Notes: a model not told the origin generated them from the letters alone. A DNA stretch of 64,000 nt from Corynebacterium epidermidicanis (GCF_001021025.1 NZ_CP011541.1:682001-746000); one strand, 5' to 3'; positions 1-9,196 are shown, counted from the first letter of the stretch. Made by a program: numbers and translations.

Positions 1-1
1 C

Positions 2-1420
2 AGCTTGTTGGACTACTTTGCCCTTGCTTTGGAACATGAAGACGGGCTGGAGCCAGGAGAAGTGAAAGTACGGAGCAACCGCGTGCAGATCCTTACCGTA
101 CATAAATCCAAAGGTTTGGAATGGCAGCATGTCGCCGTTGTACGAGCGGATAACAGTACCTATCTGGACGAACATTCCAACCTCCAGGGCCAGAAATTAA
201 GCACCTGGGTCACCGACGTCACCAAAGTACCCTCCACGCTGCGGGGAGACGTTGCCGAAGGAGAGGAGCTAAGTGGTATTCCAGAATTTGAAGCCGCCGA
301 AGCAGAGGTCCGCAGCGATCTAGAAAAGGCAGTGAAGGCGCATATCGAGGAGTTCCGCGACACCTTTCGCCAAGAAGCCGCTCGATTGTTCTACGTGGCA
401 ATTACTCGGAGCGAGCACAATGTGCTGGTCACCGGTTCTGCGAACACCGGCGGCTCCAAAGTTCGAAAACCCTACGTCTATTTCGACCTGTTGCGAAGTA
501 CTCAGCCCGAAAATGTCGTGCACTGGGAAGACGGCGCCTCCGCAGAAGAGGAAAACCCTGCACAGACAGAAACACTTAGCGCAGTGTTCCCGACCGACCC
601 GTTAGGAAAGCGTCGTCCCCACGTGGAGGCCGCGGCCGAAAGGGTACGCCACATGTTAGCAAACGTGCTGCACACCGACGAAGAACCAGAGCTCACCCAA
701 CTTGGCGAGCAGGGGCAACAATGGCACCGCGATGTCACTGCCCTCATCGAGGAACATCGCCGACTCTCATCGACAAAAATTGAAGTACCTCTTGGCCAAG
801 AACTCACCGCTACCGACCTCGTCGCCCTCGAACGAGATCCCGTCTTCTTTGCCCAACGCACCTTACGGCCGGTTCCATTCAAACCGAACGCATATGCCAA
901 ACGTGGCACAGCATTCCACGAATGGCTGGAACGTCGCTTTGGGTCTGCTACCTTGCTCGACGACGAAGAACTGATGCTCGACGCTCAAGACACAACTGAA
1001 GTCATGGACAACGCGGATCAACTCGCTGAGCTGCAGGAGAAGTTCCTGGCCTCGGAATGGGCGGAGCGACAGCCCGCTCAGGTCGAAGCGCCATTCGAAG
1101 TGGCTATTGGCAATACGATTGTTCGCGGTCGGATCGATGCCATTTTCCACGAAGGCGAAGATCCCGCCAACGGCTGGCTCGTGGTTGACTGGAAGACCGG
1201 CCGCAAACCACGGGGGTCGGAACTTGCGGCCGCTGCCATCCAGCTCGCGGTTTATCGATATGCCTGGGCGCAGCTTGTGAGCAAACAACATGGCATCGAA
1301 GTTGACCCCGAGAGCATTAAGGCTGCCTTCTACTACGTTGCCGAGGGAGAGACTTATGCGCCGGGTAAACTACCAACCGCAGCTAACTTGGCAAAACTAG
1401 TCGGAAGCGACGAGGCCTAG
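2..1420 (+). CDS. adnB: AdnB-like helicase-nuclease, C-terminal part (5' truncated by window)
   Basis: The C-terminal 470 or so residues of a UvrD-type superfamily I helicase fused to a RecB-like nuclease; the frame is open from the first base, so the gene starts outside the window. Visible are helicase motif V (TVHKSKGLEW, residues 31-40 of the visible part), motif VI (RLFYVAITRSEHN, around 130) and a terminal PD-(D/E)XK domain with GTAFHEWLE, GRIDAIF, VVDWKTGRKP and a QxxxY-type motif (QLAVYRYAW). In mycobacteria the AdnAB heterodimer resects double-strand breaks, and adnB is followed by a K+ channel gene, a Nudix gene and uvrD2. The same order is seen here, which favours AdnB over AddA or RecB. 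The nuclease residues look intact. Confidence 0.88.
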   Translation, partial: SLLDYFALALEHEDGLEPGEVKVRSNRVQILTVHKSKGLEWQHVAVVRADNSTYLDEHSNLQGQKLSTWVTDVTKVPSTLRGDVAEGEELSGIPEFEAAEAEVRSDLEKAVKAHIEEFRDTFRQEAARLFYVAITRSEHNVLVTGSANTGGSKVRKPYVYFDLLRSTQPENVVHWEDGASAEEENPAQTETLSAVFPTDPLGKRRPHVEAAAERVRHMLANVLHTDEEPELTQLGEQGQQWHRDVTALIEEHRRLSSTKIEVPLGQELTATDLVALERDPVFFAQRTLRPVPFKPNAYAKRGTAFHEWLERRFGSATLLDDEELMLDAQDTTEVMDNADQLAELQEKFLASEWAERQPAQVEAPFEVAIGNTIVRGRIDAIFHEGEDPANGWLVVDWKTGRKPRGSELAAAAIQLAVYRYAWAQLVSKQHGIEVDPESIKAAFYYVAEGETYAPGKLPTAANLAKLVGSDEA

Positions 1421-1464
1421 GCCACACAATCAGTGGTCGCGACCTTGAGGAGAATGAACAGCGA

Positions 1465-2523
1465 ATGCGAAATCGGATCGGAGACCGCCTCCGTGGCGAT
1501 ACCGAACTCAATGACTTGCCGGCACATGCCCTGCTCAATATCATCAACGTGCCAGGTAAGGCATTTGCATCGCCATGGCAGCTGATTCTCCGTCGTTTCT
1601 TGTACGCGATGATCCTGCTGGCCATCGTGTCCGTGCTGGCGTACGTCGATAAGGACGGATACACCGAGCATCTGACCTTTATCGACGCCGTCTACTACGC
1701 CGCGGTGTCGATGTCGACAACCGGTTACGGCGATATCACCCCGGTCACGCAGCAAGCCCGGCTAATTAATATCATTATCATCACACCGCTGCGAATCGCC
1801 TTCCTGATCCTTCTGGTCGGCACCACTTTGTCCGTTCTCACCGAAGAATCCCGCCGAACCCTTCAAATCCAACGATGGAGGAAGTCCTTGCGTAACCACA
1901 CTGTTGTCATCGGATATGGCACCAAGGGACGCTCCGCCGTCGCGGCGCTGCTTGCCGACGGCACCCCGGCCAGCCAAATCGTCGTCGTAGACTCGGACCC
2001 ACGCGCCCTGGAGATGGCCTCCAACCAAGGGTTGGCGACAGTCCACGGCACCGCCACCAAGTCCGATGTCCTCAAGCTCGCAGGTGTGACTCGCGCCCGT
2101 GCCGTGGTCGTCGCCCCCAACCTCGATGACACTGCCGTTCTGGTGACGCTTTCCGTGCGCGAAATTGCGCCGAGCGCGATGATCGTGGCGAGTGTGCGCG
2201 AGTCGGAAAATATGCACTTGCTGCGCCAATCCGGGGCCGACTCAGTGGTGATCTCCTCGGAGACCGCAGGGCGACTGCTTGGGCTTGCCACCGTCACCCC
2301 ATCGGTGGTGGAAATGATGGAAGATCTGCTGTCCCCGGACGAAGGCTTCTCCATTGCGGAGCGCATCGTTGGAGAAGACGAAGTCGGAGCCAACCCCCGC
2401 CACCTCGCCGACATTGTCCTCGGAGTGGTGCGGTCTGGAGAGCTCTACCGCATCGATGCCCCAGAGGCAGAAATCGTCGAGCCCGGAGACCGGTTGCTGT
2501 ATGTCCGACGGGTATTCGGCTAA
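1465..2523 (+). CDS. cglK: Two-TM potassium channel with RCK domain (CglK-like)
   Basis: 352 aa. One transmembrane helix at 41-60, a pore loop with selectivity filter TTGYGD (85-90), a second helix at about 99-122, then a cytoplasmic RCK/TrkA-N Rossmann domain (VVIGYGTKGRS, 147-157) and a TrkA-C-like domain ending in DRLLYVRR. This is the MthK-type ligand-gated K+ channel layout; the C. glutamicum homologue CglK sustains K+ uptake at acidic pH. A GGAG-like site lies just before the ATG. It sits between adnB and the Nudix gene, with only 3 nt to the next start, so it is probably cotranscribed with that gene. K+ selectivity is inferred from the filter. Confidence 0.9.
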   Translation: MRNRIGDRLRGDTELNDLPAHALLNIINVPGKAFASPWQLILRRFLYAMILLAIVSVLAYVDKDGYTEHLTFIDAVYYAAVSMSTTGYGDITPVTQQARLINIIIITPLRIAFLILLVGTTLSVLTEESRRTLQIQRWRKSLRNHTVVIGYGTKGRSAVAALLADGTPASQIVVVDSDPRALEMASNQGLATVHGTATKSDVLKLAGVTRARAVVVAPNLDDTAVLVTLSVREIAPSAMIVASVRESENMHLLRQSGADSVVISSETAGRLLGLATVTPSVVEMMEDLLSPDEGFSIAERIVGEDEVGANPRHLADIVLGVVRSGELYRIDAPEAEIVEPGDRLLYVRRVFG

Positions 2524-2526
2524 CCC

Positions 2527-3264
2527 GTGCAAGTACTAGTTATTACTCCGGATAACCGCACGCTGGTGACCGACAAGGGCGCCCCGCTGTGGTTTGATGG
2601 GGCGGCTATCGACGTCGCGAAGCAGGAATGCCCCGACGGGCTTGAAGGCGCAGTGCGTCGTGACGTTACAACAGCACAGCAGCTAGCCACGCGGTTTGGC
2701 GCGCAACTTAAATCTATCCGTGCGTTGAGCGATGACCCACGTGTTGCCCGGGCCGCCCACCTGCTTCGGTTTCGGGAATCTCACCGCTTTCACCCCCACA
2801 GCGGTAAGCTACTCACCCACCAGGCTGACCAAGCACGAGATCCTCATGGTGTTGCAGTTTTCCCACGCATCGACCCCTGCGTCATCGGGATAGTGGAGCT
2901 GGAAGGCCACGATCGCATTTTGCTCGGTCGAAATGCCCAGAGGCCACAGTTCTTTTCCCTGGTCGCGGGATACGTGTGCCCCGGCGAAACCCTCGAGCAG
3001 TGCTTTGCCCGGGAGGTGTTGGAAGAAACCGGTCGCAGCGTCCACCAAATGACATACCAGGGTTCGCAGCCGTGGCCGATGTCCGGATCGTTGATGATGG
3101 CGTTTCACGCTTTCACCACCGATGTGCATCCTCGACAAACACCCGACGGGGAGCTCATTGAAATTCGCTGGGCCAGCCGAGAACAGTTGGCAACACTGCC
3201 GCTGGCCGCGCCGGGATCGATAGCCCGAAAACTCATCGATGACTGGAGCCATACTTGTGATTAA
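2527..3264 (+). CDS. nudC: Nudix hydrolase, NADH pyrophosphatase (NudC)-like, lacking the zinc ribbon
   Basis: 245 aa, GTG start 3 nt after the channel stop. A complete Nudix box (GYVCPGETLEQC followed by AREVLEETGR, 148-170) and the downstream SQPWPM motif (180-185) match the SQPWPF signature of NAD(H)-type Nudix enzymes, which cleave NADH to NMNH and AMP. The segment where NudC normally carries a CxxC...CxxC zinc ribbon reads RFHPHSGKLL and has no such cysteines. This is therefore a zinc-free NudC variant. Its 3' end overlaps the 5' end of uvrD2, which suggests coupling. Substrate is inferred from SQPWP; specificity could differ. Confidence 0.82.
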   Translation: MQVLVITPDNRTLVTDKGAPLWFDGAAIDVAKQECPDGLEGAVRRDVTTAQQLATRFGAQLKSIRALSDDPRVARAAHLLRFRESHRFHPHSGKLLTHQADQARDPHGVAVFPRIDPCVIGIVELEGHDRILLGRNAQRPQFFSLVAGYVCPGETLEQCFAREVLEETGRSVHQMTYQGSQPWPMSGSLMMAFHAFTTDVHPRQTPDGELIEIRWASREQLATLPLAAPGSIARKLIDDWSHTCD

Positions 3265-5311
3265 CCTCGATGAACTTGACGATGACCAACGAATCGCAGC
3301 CACCGCACCCCGCGGACCGGTGTGTATTTTGGCCGGTGCTGGGACCGGTAAGACCCGAACGATCACTTACCGGATTGCGCACCTGATTGACCAAGGAATG
3401 GTCAGCCAAAACCGCGTCCTCGCTGTGACTTTCACCAATCGGGCTGCTAGCGAAATGCGACATCGTCTGCAGCTGATGGGGATCGGGGGAGTGCAAGCCC
3501 GGACGTTTCACGCTGCTGCGATGCGCCAACTCAGGTACTTTTGGCCCCAGGTCGCAGGAGATTTGAAGTGGAAACTGCACCAAAACAAGTTTCCGCTAGT
3601 GGGAGCCGCGGCGCGAAGCGTTGGGCTAGATACCAACAAGGACACCGTACGTGACTTGCTTAGCGAGATCGAATGGGCGAAGGCCTCGCTCGTCTCTGCT
3701 GAGCAGTACGCGGAGGCCGTCGATAAGGCGCGCCGGACGCCCCCTGCGGATGCGGCGAAAGTGGCCGAGGTGTATCGGCGCTACGAGCAGTCGAAAATTA
3801 CTGATGCCGGGTTGCTGCTGGATTTCGACGATTTGCTGCTGCACACCGCCGGGGCGCTTGAGAATTCGCCAGCGGTCGCGGAGGAATTTCGCGAACAGTA
3901 CCGCAGCTTCGTCGTCGATGAATACCAGGACGTCACTCCGCTGCAGCAGCGGGTCCTTAATGCTTGGTTGGGTGATCGCGATGACCTCACGGTCGTTGGG
4001 GACGCCAACCAGACCATTTATTCCTTCACGGGTGCCACCCCAGATTATTTGTTGAACTTTTCGCGAACCTATCCGCACGCTACCGTCGCCCGGCTGCAAC
4101 GCGACTACCGCTCGACTCCGCAGATCACCACGCTCGCCAACCACATCATCGGCGAGGCGAAAGGACGCGTGGCCGGTACCCGTCTTGAGTTGATCGGCAT
4201 GCGACCCAAAGGCCCGGAACCCACCTTTAGCTGCTACGACGACGAAGTGACCGAAGCACGCGAGGTAGCTCGGAAAATCGCCAAGCTTATCGACGACGGC
4301 GTCGCGCCCGCAGAGATCGCCGTGCTCTATCGCATCAACGCCCAGTCGGCGGTGTTCGAACAGGAACTTGCCGACGCCGGGATCGTCTACCAAGTGCGAG
4401 GCGGCGAAGGATTCTTCCAACGGCCCGAGATCACCCAGGCCATCAGCCAACTCGTGCGCACCGCGCAACGCGATGACCTCCCTGAACAAGCAGTTGGCCC
4501 GCAACTTCACCGCTTGGTGCGGGCTGCGCTGGCACCGCTTGGGCTTACTCCCACAGAGCCGGAAGGCGCTCAGGCCCGGGAACGGTGGCAGTCGCTGAAC
4601 GCGCTCGTCGAACTCATCGAGGAGCTCGGGAATGCGACCCCGGACCTTGACCTGATCGGCGCCCTGCACGAGCTCAAGAACCGTGCCGATGCTAAGAACC
4701 CGCCCAACATGCAAGGGGTAACCTTAGCTTCCCTGCACGCGGCCAAGGGTCTCGAATGGGATGCGGTGTTTTTGGTCGGTTTGGTGGAAAACACCCTGCC
4801 GATTTCTTATGCCATCAAGGCCGGGGACGCGCAGATCGAAGAGGAACGTCGCTTGTTTTACGTCGGTATCACCCGTGCGCGCGAGCACCTGCACTGCTCC
4901 TGGGCGTTGGCCAGGCAGGAAGGGGGCAGGAAGTCTCGCAAACGTACCCGTTTCCTGGATGGGGCAGTGGCGGACACACCAGATGTACCAGCGCGGAAAG
5001 TCCGCCCCAAACGGTGCTCGGTGTGTGGTGCGACGCTTTCCACTCCGCAAGCGAAAGTGCTTGGCCGCTGTGAAAGCTGCCCGTCGGATGTTGACGATTC
5101 CCTGTGGTCCGCCTTGCGCCAGTGGCGAGCAAGTGTCGCTAAGGAATGGAAAGTCCCCGCATTCGTCGTCTTTTCTGATGCCACTTTGTTGGCGGTCGCC
5201 GAGGCACAACCGACAAACGAGGAGGAGCTACTCGACATCTCCGGCGTGGGCCCAGTCAAGATCGAAAGATATGGAGCTTCGCTGCTGGAGGTTCTGCGCG
5301 CTGAAGCATAA
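3257..5311 (+). CDS. uvrD2: ATP-dependent DNA helicase UvrD2 with HRDC domain
   Basis: About 684 aa from the GTG at 3257; an in-frame ATG at 3239 would add six residues, and the start overlaps the Nudix gene in either case. The protein carries Walker A (AGAGTGKT), the DEYQD Walker B (near residue 220), QTIYSF, motif V (LHAAKGLEWD) and motif VI (RRLFYVGITRAREHL). It then has a tetracysteine cluster (CSVCG...CESC, around 590-605) and a C-terminal HRDC domain (LLDISGVGPVKIERYG). This is the domain plan of mycobacterial UvrD2, a 3'-5' helicase that is essential there. The mycobacterial neighbours mrx1 and whiB7 are missing. The 3' end overlaps the convergent next gene by 84 nt. Confidence 0.93.
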   Translation: MINLDELDDDQRIAATAPRGPVCILAGAGTGKTRTITYRIAHLIDQGMVSQNRVLAVTFTNRAASEMRHRLQLMGIGGVQARTFHAAAMRQLRYFWPQVAGDLKWKLHQNKFPLVGAAARSVGLDTNKDTVRDLLSEIEWAKASLVSAEQYAEAVDKARRTPPADAAKVAEVYRRYEQSKITDAGLLLDFDDLLLHTAGALENSPAVAEEFREQYRSFVVDEYQDVTPLQQRVLNAWLGDRDDLTVVGDANQTIYSFTGATPDYLLNFSRTYPHATVARLQRDYRSTPQITTLANHIIGEAKGRVAGTRLELIGMRPKGPEPTFSCYDDEVTEAREVARKIAKLIDDGVAPAEIAVLYRINAQSAVFEQELADAGIVYQVRGGEGFFQRPEITQAISQLVRTAQRDDLPEQAVGPQLHRLVRAALAPLGLTPTEPEGAQARERWQSLNALVELIEELGNATPDLDLIGALHELKNRADAKNPPNMQGVTLASLHAAKGLEWDAVFLVGLVENTLPISYAIKAGDAQIEEERRLFYVGITRAREHLHCSWALARQEGGRKSRKRTRFLDGAVADTPDVPARKVRPKRCSVCGATLSTPQAKVLGRCESCPSDVDDSLWSALRQWRASVAKEWKVPAFVVFSDATLLAVAEAQPTNEEELLDISGVGPVKIERYGASLLEVLRAEA

Positions 5312-6142
5312 CGGGCAGCGCGGATGAGAAGGCAGCACGGAGTGCTCCGCGACCCCAAACGGGTCTTGCCGCCACAGCCATCCCGGAATAACCTCCAGCC
5401 CGGAAGTCTGTGGCGCAGGCTCCGCCAGACCCAATAGTGACAGCACTACCGCGGTGGCTTGGACGCTACATAACGCTACCGACAACGGATCCACAGCGGA
5501 GGAAGCCGGCAGCTGGGCGGCCACCTGGCTGAAATCCGGGTCATGGCGCACCCGGTACAGGTCAACACACATCGGACATGCGCCGAACCCTTGAACGACA
5601 ACCGGCCCCACCACCGCGGTGCCATCGACGACGGAGATAGGCACATAGTCTGCAAAACCACGCCGATGTACAAGGGGCGCAATCATACGGCCAGCGGCAT
5701 AGCGATCCGATACCACCAGCGGAATCCGCGGGTCGGTATGCCGGAGGAAACTCTTATCGGTTTCGCCCCGCAATGGTCGACGCACCGCGCAGCCCGACTT
5801 CAGCAACAGATCTTCGGTAGCAGCTGCCAGGGCATTGCGGCCAACAATGGCCACCTCAGGTGCGACGGCGGGCTGGTGCACCAGGATTCGGTAATCTATG
5901 AGCTCCTCGATGAGGAGGTTCGCGGCGTCGTCGACAAGCCCTGCTTTGTTGAGCACCCGGGTGATGTCGGCACGCGGGCGTGCGGTGCGCAGTGAAGAAA
6001 ACGCACTGGCCAGGGCGCCGATCGTTGGCGGTGGCAGCTGGGCGATGACGCCGCACGTGCGTCCGTCGATACCGAATTGCAGCGCAGGTCCCGGGCGCAC
6101 CACAATGCGAGCCGCCCGTGAAAGACGAAGTAATCCCCCCAT
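5228..6142 (-). CDS. TOMM-type E1/ThiF-like leader-binding family protein (orphan)
   Basis: 304 aa from the ATG at 6142. Resembles the proteins found next to uvrD2 in actinobacteria that are annotated as thiazole/oxazole-modified-microcin cyclodehydratase-like or TOMM leader-peptide-binding. The C-terminal half has two CxxC pairs (ACPMCVDLYR and RCPLCF), as in the zinc site of E1-like TOMM proteins, and an internal AIVGRNALAA-type segment. No YcaO cyclodehydratase, dehydrogenase or precursor peptide gene is nearby, so biosynthesis of a modified peptide is not supported. It runs tail-to-tail into uvrD2 with an 84-nt overlap, and its start is only 20 nt from the divergent metallopeptidase. Function unknown. 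Confidence 0.7.
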   Translation of the reverse strand: MGGLLRLSRAARIVVRPGPALQFGIDGRTCGVIAQLPPPTIGALASAFSSLRTARPRADITRVLNKAGLVDDAANLLIEELIDYRILVHQPAVAPEVAIVGRNALAAATEDLLLKSGCAVRRPLRGETDKSFLRHTDPRIPLVVSDRYAAGRMIAPLVHRRGFADYVPISVVDGTAVVGPVVVQGFGACPMCVDLYRVRHDPDFSQVAAQLPASSAVDPLSVALCSVQATAVVLSLLGLAEPAPQTSGLEVIPGWLWRQDPFGVAEHSVLPSHPRCPLCFSAQNLQQRSSISFDLDWAHAGDVE

Positions 6143-6148
6143 GTGGCA

Positions 6149-6154
6149 TAGAAT
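6149..6154 (+). promoter_or_regulatory. -10 box for a leaderless transcript (YgjP-like gene)
   Basis: TAGAAT ends 8 nt before the GTG at 6163, which would place the transcription start at or next to the start codon. No Shine-Dalgarno sequence can be seen. The box lies in a 20-nt gap shared with the divergent gene. Confidence 0.5.
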
Positions 6155-6162
6155 AGCCCGTC

Positions 6163-6678
6163 GTGACGCATGAGGTAGAGGTTGTAAGGTCCGCTCGACG
6201 CAAGAAGACCGTAAATGCACAGCTTGTCGACGGAAAAATCCGTGTCCTCATCCCCGCCCGGCTCAGCAAGAAAGAGGAGGAGAGGATTGTTGCCGAGCTG
6301 GTCGCCAAGATGGAGGCGAAGCTGAGTGTCAGTGCGAAAAGTGATGAGCAATTAGCTGCGCGCGCCGAGCAGCTCAATAAGAGAGTGTTGGATTCTCGAG
6401 CCACCATTGGAAGTATCCGGTGGGTTACCAATCAGCGGCGGCGCTGGGGGTCCTGTTCGCCGTTAACCAACGACATCCGGATTTCTCATCTGTTGCAGCA
6501 AGTTCCTGATTATGTGCTTGATGCCGTTATCGTGCATGAACTCACCCACACGTTCATCCACTCCGGGCACTCCGCTGAATTTTGGCAGTGGGCTGACCGG
6601 GTGCCGCAGGCCGAGCGGGCAAAAGGATATTTGGAAGCCTACTCCCGCTTTGTGGGCGGGAGTTTCGACGAAGCCTAG
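6163..6678 (+). CDS. YgjP/WP-1839-type M48-like metallopeptidase
   Basis: 171 aa, GTG start. The motif HELTHTFIHSGHSAEFW (from about residue 125) supplies the HExxH zinc site and a downstream His/Glu, as in the DUF45/YgjP SprT-like family; WRWGSC-type residues (RRRWGSCSPL) precede it. Family members are cytoplasmic zinc-dependent peptidase-like proteins of unclear substrate, some linked to restriction systems, but there is no restriction gene here. The gene overlaps the 3' end of the convergent DUF2342 gene by 4 nt. Likely leaderless (see the -10 box at 6149). Confidence 0.8.
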   Translation: MTHEVEVVRSARRKKTVNAQLVDGKIRVLIPARLSKKEEERIVAELVAKMEAKLSVSAKSDEQLAARAEQLNKRVLDSRATIGSIRWVTNQRRRWGSCSPLTNDIRISHLLQQVPDYVLDAVIVHELTHTFIHSGHSAEFWQWADRVPQAERAKGYLEAYSRFVGGSFDEA

Positions 6679-8027
6679 TACTCAGTGCCGTCCTGGTCAC
6701 CAGGATCTTTGCCGTCGTCTTCCCGGCGCTGTGGTGGGTTCTTCTTGAGTTCCTCCTCCAGCGCGTTAATCTCCGCGATCGGGTCGAAGTCGGCGGAATC
6801 GGCATCATCAAGCAAGGTGTCGATGAATCCAGCGGAATTGCCCAAATCCTCCGCAGAAGGGAGGAAATCTGGGTGATCCCACACGGCATCTCGACGCTCT
6901 ACCCCGACGGCGTTTTCCACTCGACGCCATAGTTCCTGCGCCTCGGCAACCTTCGGCGCCGCGAATTCAATGCCCACGACCTTGGCAAATGCCTTTTCTG
7001 CGGAACCGCCCGTTGCCCGGCGACGTCGCCATGCTTCATTCATTTGGGCGGTCGACGGGATGCGCTCTCCCATTGCTTGGGTTACCACCAATTCCACCCA
7101 GCCTTCGACAAGGGCGAGTAGCGTCTCCAAGCGAGCGACGGCACCGGCGTTGCGCGAGGTGATGCGAGGGGATAGGTCCATGCCTTGAAGTCGTTGCATC
7201 GCTTCCTGAATCTGGGCCGGGTCGCCCGACTCGAGGCCGAGCTCGCGGGTGGCCTCCTCGATATGGGAAGTATCGATCACCAGCCCGGCCGCGTATTCCT
7301 CCACGGAAGAAACCAGGCGCTCCACCAGCCATGGAACATGCTTGAATAGGCGCTGACGAGCTACTTCTCGTGCACAGACATATACCAGCGCTTCTTGCTC
7401 GGCCACGCTTAAATCCTTAGACATGGCGCGCAAATGCTGTGGTAGGACAGCCGTGATACCCGAGGGAGCGATGGGGAGGCCAAAATCCGAACCGGTAAGA
7501 GTTTGCTTGGCGAGGTCTCCTAGGGCATGTCCGAGCTGCATGCCGAAATTCATCCCAGACATGGAATTCATGATCTGAAGCATCGGGCCAACCATCTCGC
7601 GGGCTTCCTCTGGGAGCTGCTCTAGCTGCGCTTCATTCATGCGCTCAGCAACCGGGGTAACGAAGCGCTTCCATGTCGGCAGGGTTGCGCTAAGCCACTG
7701 TTCTGCGCTCCAAGCTTCTACCTTGCCACTGGCGGTGGGTAACACGGTGGCGTCGTCAAGCCACATGTCTGCTAAGCGAGTTGCTTCCTGCACCGCTGTT
7801 TGATCGGAGTCCGTCACTTTGGTGTCAGACCCGATCTGCTGGCGGGCGATACGCTCGGCTAATTCATAGTTGACGGGCCCGCTATTTTGCTGGGCGCCGC
7901 CACCGAACATAGCGCTGAGCTGGTTAAAGATCTCGCCAAAACCGCCGGGGCCATTATTGTCACCGCCACCGGGGTTGCTGCCGAAGCCGAAGTTGCCGCC
8001 GAAGAAGAAGTTGTTGTTGTTGTTCAT
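6675..8027 (-). CDS. DUF2342 zinc-dependent-metalloprotease-like protein
   Basis: 450 aa. The N-terminus is very rich in Asn, Phe and Gly (positions 1-50), a low-complexity stretch typical of this actinobacterial family (the Rv3195 neighbourhood in mycobacteria). The family is related to zincins, but the expected HExxH is degenerate here: the equivalent helix reads CAREVARQRLFKHVPWL. That makes catalysis doubtful. The C-terminus is acidic and Gln/Asp-rich. Divergently transcribed from the YlbL-like protease with an 89-nt gap. Function is not known. Confidence 0.8.
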   Translation of the reverse strand: MNNNNNFFFGGNFGFGSNPGGGDNNGPGGFGEIFNQLSAMFGGGAQQNSGPVNYELAERIARQQIGSDTKVTDSDQTAVQEATRLADMWLDDATVLPTASGKVEAWSAEQWLSATLPTWKRFVTPVAERMNEAQLEQLPEEAREMVGPMLQIMNSMSGMNFGMQLGHALGDLAKQTLTGSDFGLPIAPSGITAVLPQHLRAMSKDLSVAEQEALVYVCAREVARQRLFKHVPWLVERLVSSVEEYAAGLVIDTSHIEEATRELGLESGDPAQIQEAMQRLQGMDLSPRITSRNAGAVARLETLLALVEGWVELVVTQAMGERIPSTAQMNEAWRRRRATGGSAEKAFAKVVGIEFAAPKVAEAQELWRRVENAVGVERRDAVWDHPDFLPSAEDLGNSAGFIDTLLDDADSADFDPIAEINALEEELKKNPPQRREDDGKDPGDQDGTEY

Positions 8028-8116
8028 GTCTCCAAACTACCGCAGCACCACGGCAAAACTTCCCGAGCGCCCTACGCTGTTAGCGAACACAAAGGGAGCA
8101 GGTAAGGTATCAAAGC

Positions 8117-9196
8117 GTGAAACTTCGCTCGCAAGCCCGTTCCCGGACCATTCTGTGGGGAGCTATCCCCGTCTTGGCAATGACGTACCTGGCGACAGCC
8201 CCGACGGTTCCCTTCACGTCCATTCCCCTCACGGTTCCGTACGCTGCGGAAAGCCCAGGCCCTACCTTTAATACCCTGGCGGAATTCGAGGGAAAACCAA
8301 TCGTTGCAGTAACGGGGACCGAAACGGACCCTACCAGTGGCAACCTCAACATGACCACGGTCTCGGTGTATTCGCAGCTGACATTCGCGCAGGCATTGAG
8401 CCGGTGGCTCGTGCATGATGACACCCTGGTGCCCATCGAGCAGATCTTCCCACCGAACTTGAGTCAGACCGAAGTTGATCATCAAAACAAGGTGCAGTTT
8501 TCGCAATCAGAATCAGCTGCCACCTTGGCTGCTCTGGAGTATTTGGAGCGTCCGACCGCGGTCGAGGTTGTGGACATTGTGCCCGATTCCGCCGCCCAGT
8601 CAATTCTCATGCCTGGCGACCGCATCGTTGCCTTCGCAGGCCAACCCATTACCGAACCGAGCCAGGTACGCGAGAAAGTTCTGGCAGGGCAACCTGGAGA
8701 CACCGTGGAGCTTTCCGTCGTGGGTGCGCAGGCCACACCGGAGACGCAGCCAGAGACGAAGACACTCACCTTGGGGAAGAACCCGGACACCGGCAATGCG
8801 TTCTTGGGAATCACCATGGGGGCGGTGGCTGCGGATGGCACGAAGGTTGAGTACAACCTCAAAGACATTGGTGGGCCTAGTGCCGGCATGATGTTTAGCC
8901 TTGCGGTCGTCGACAAGCTCAGCCCTGGTGAGCTGACCGGTGGGAAGTTCGTGGCAGGAACCGGAACGATCGAGGAAAACGGCACCGTGGGCCCCATCGG
9001 TGGCATCAAGCATAAGGTGCAAGCGGCTGCCGACGCCGGCGCGGAAGTATTCTTAGCGCCCAGCGCAAACTGCGCGGAGGCGATGAGCAAGACGCATGAG
9101 GGATTGACGGTATTGAAGGTCGACACGTTAGCGCAGGCGATTGACCAGCTCAATGCCTACAATTCGGGCGGTGAGGTCGTGCGCTGCGAGAAGTAG
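8117..9196 (+). CDS. Membrane-anchored PDZ/Lon-like serine protease (YlbL family)
   Basis: 359 aa, GTG start. One N-terminal transmembrane/signal segment (AIPVLAMTYLATAP) is followed by a PDZ domain (about 145-205, VVDIVPDSAAQSILMPGDRI) and a Lon-type S16 domain with the catalytic Ser in GGPSAGMMF (near 255) and the Lys in GGIKHKV (near 298). The domain is expected outside the membrane. B. subtilis YlbL and mycobacterial Rv3194c share this layout; the B. subtilis protein takes part in SOS-checkpoint clearing. The Ser-Lys dyad is intact, so an active protease is likely. Confidence 0.88.
   Translation: MKLRSQARSRTILWGAIPVLAMTYLATAPTVPFTSIPLTVPYAAESPGPTFNTLAEFEGKPIVAVTGTETDPTSGNLNMTTVSVYSQLTFAQALSRWLVHDDTLVPIEQIFPPNLSQTEVDHQNKVQFSQSESAATLAALEYLERPTAVEVVDIVPDSAAQSILMPGDRIVAFAGQPITEPSQVREKVLAGQPGDTVELSVVGAQATPETQPETKTLTLGKNPDTGNAFLGITMGAVAADGTKVEYNLKDIGGPSAGMMFSLAVVDKLSPGELTGGKFVAGTGTIEENGTVGPIGGIKHKVQAAADAGAEVFLAPSANCAEAMSKTHEGLTVLKVDTLAQAIDQLNAYNSGGEVVRCEK

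Noticed and set aside
3626..4714. 362-aa minus-strand frame opposite uvrD2
   Set aside because: It is entirely antisense to helicase motifs and shows no recognisable domain.
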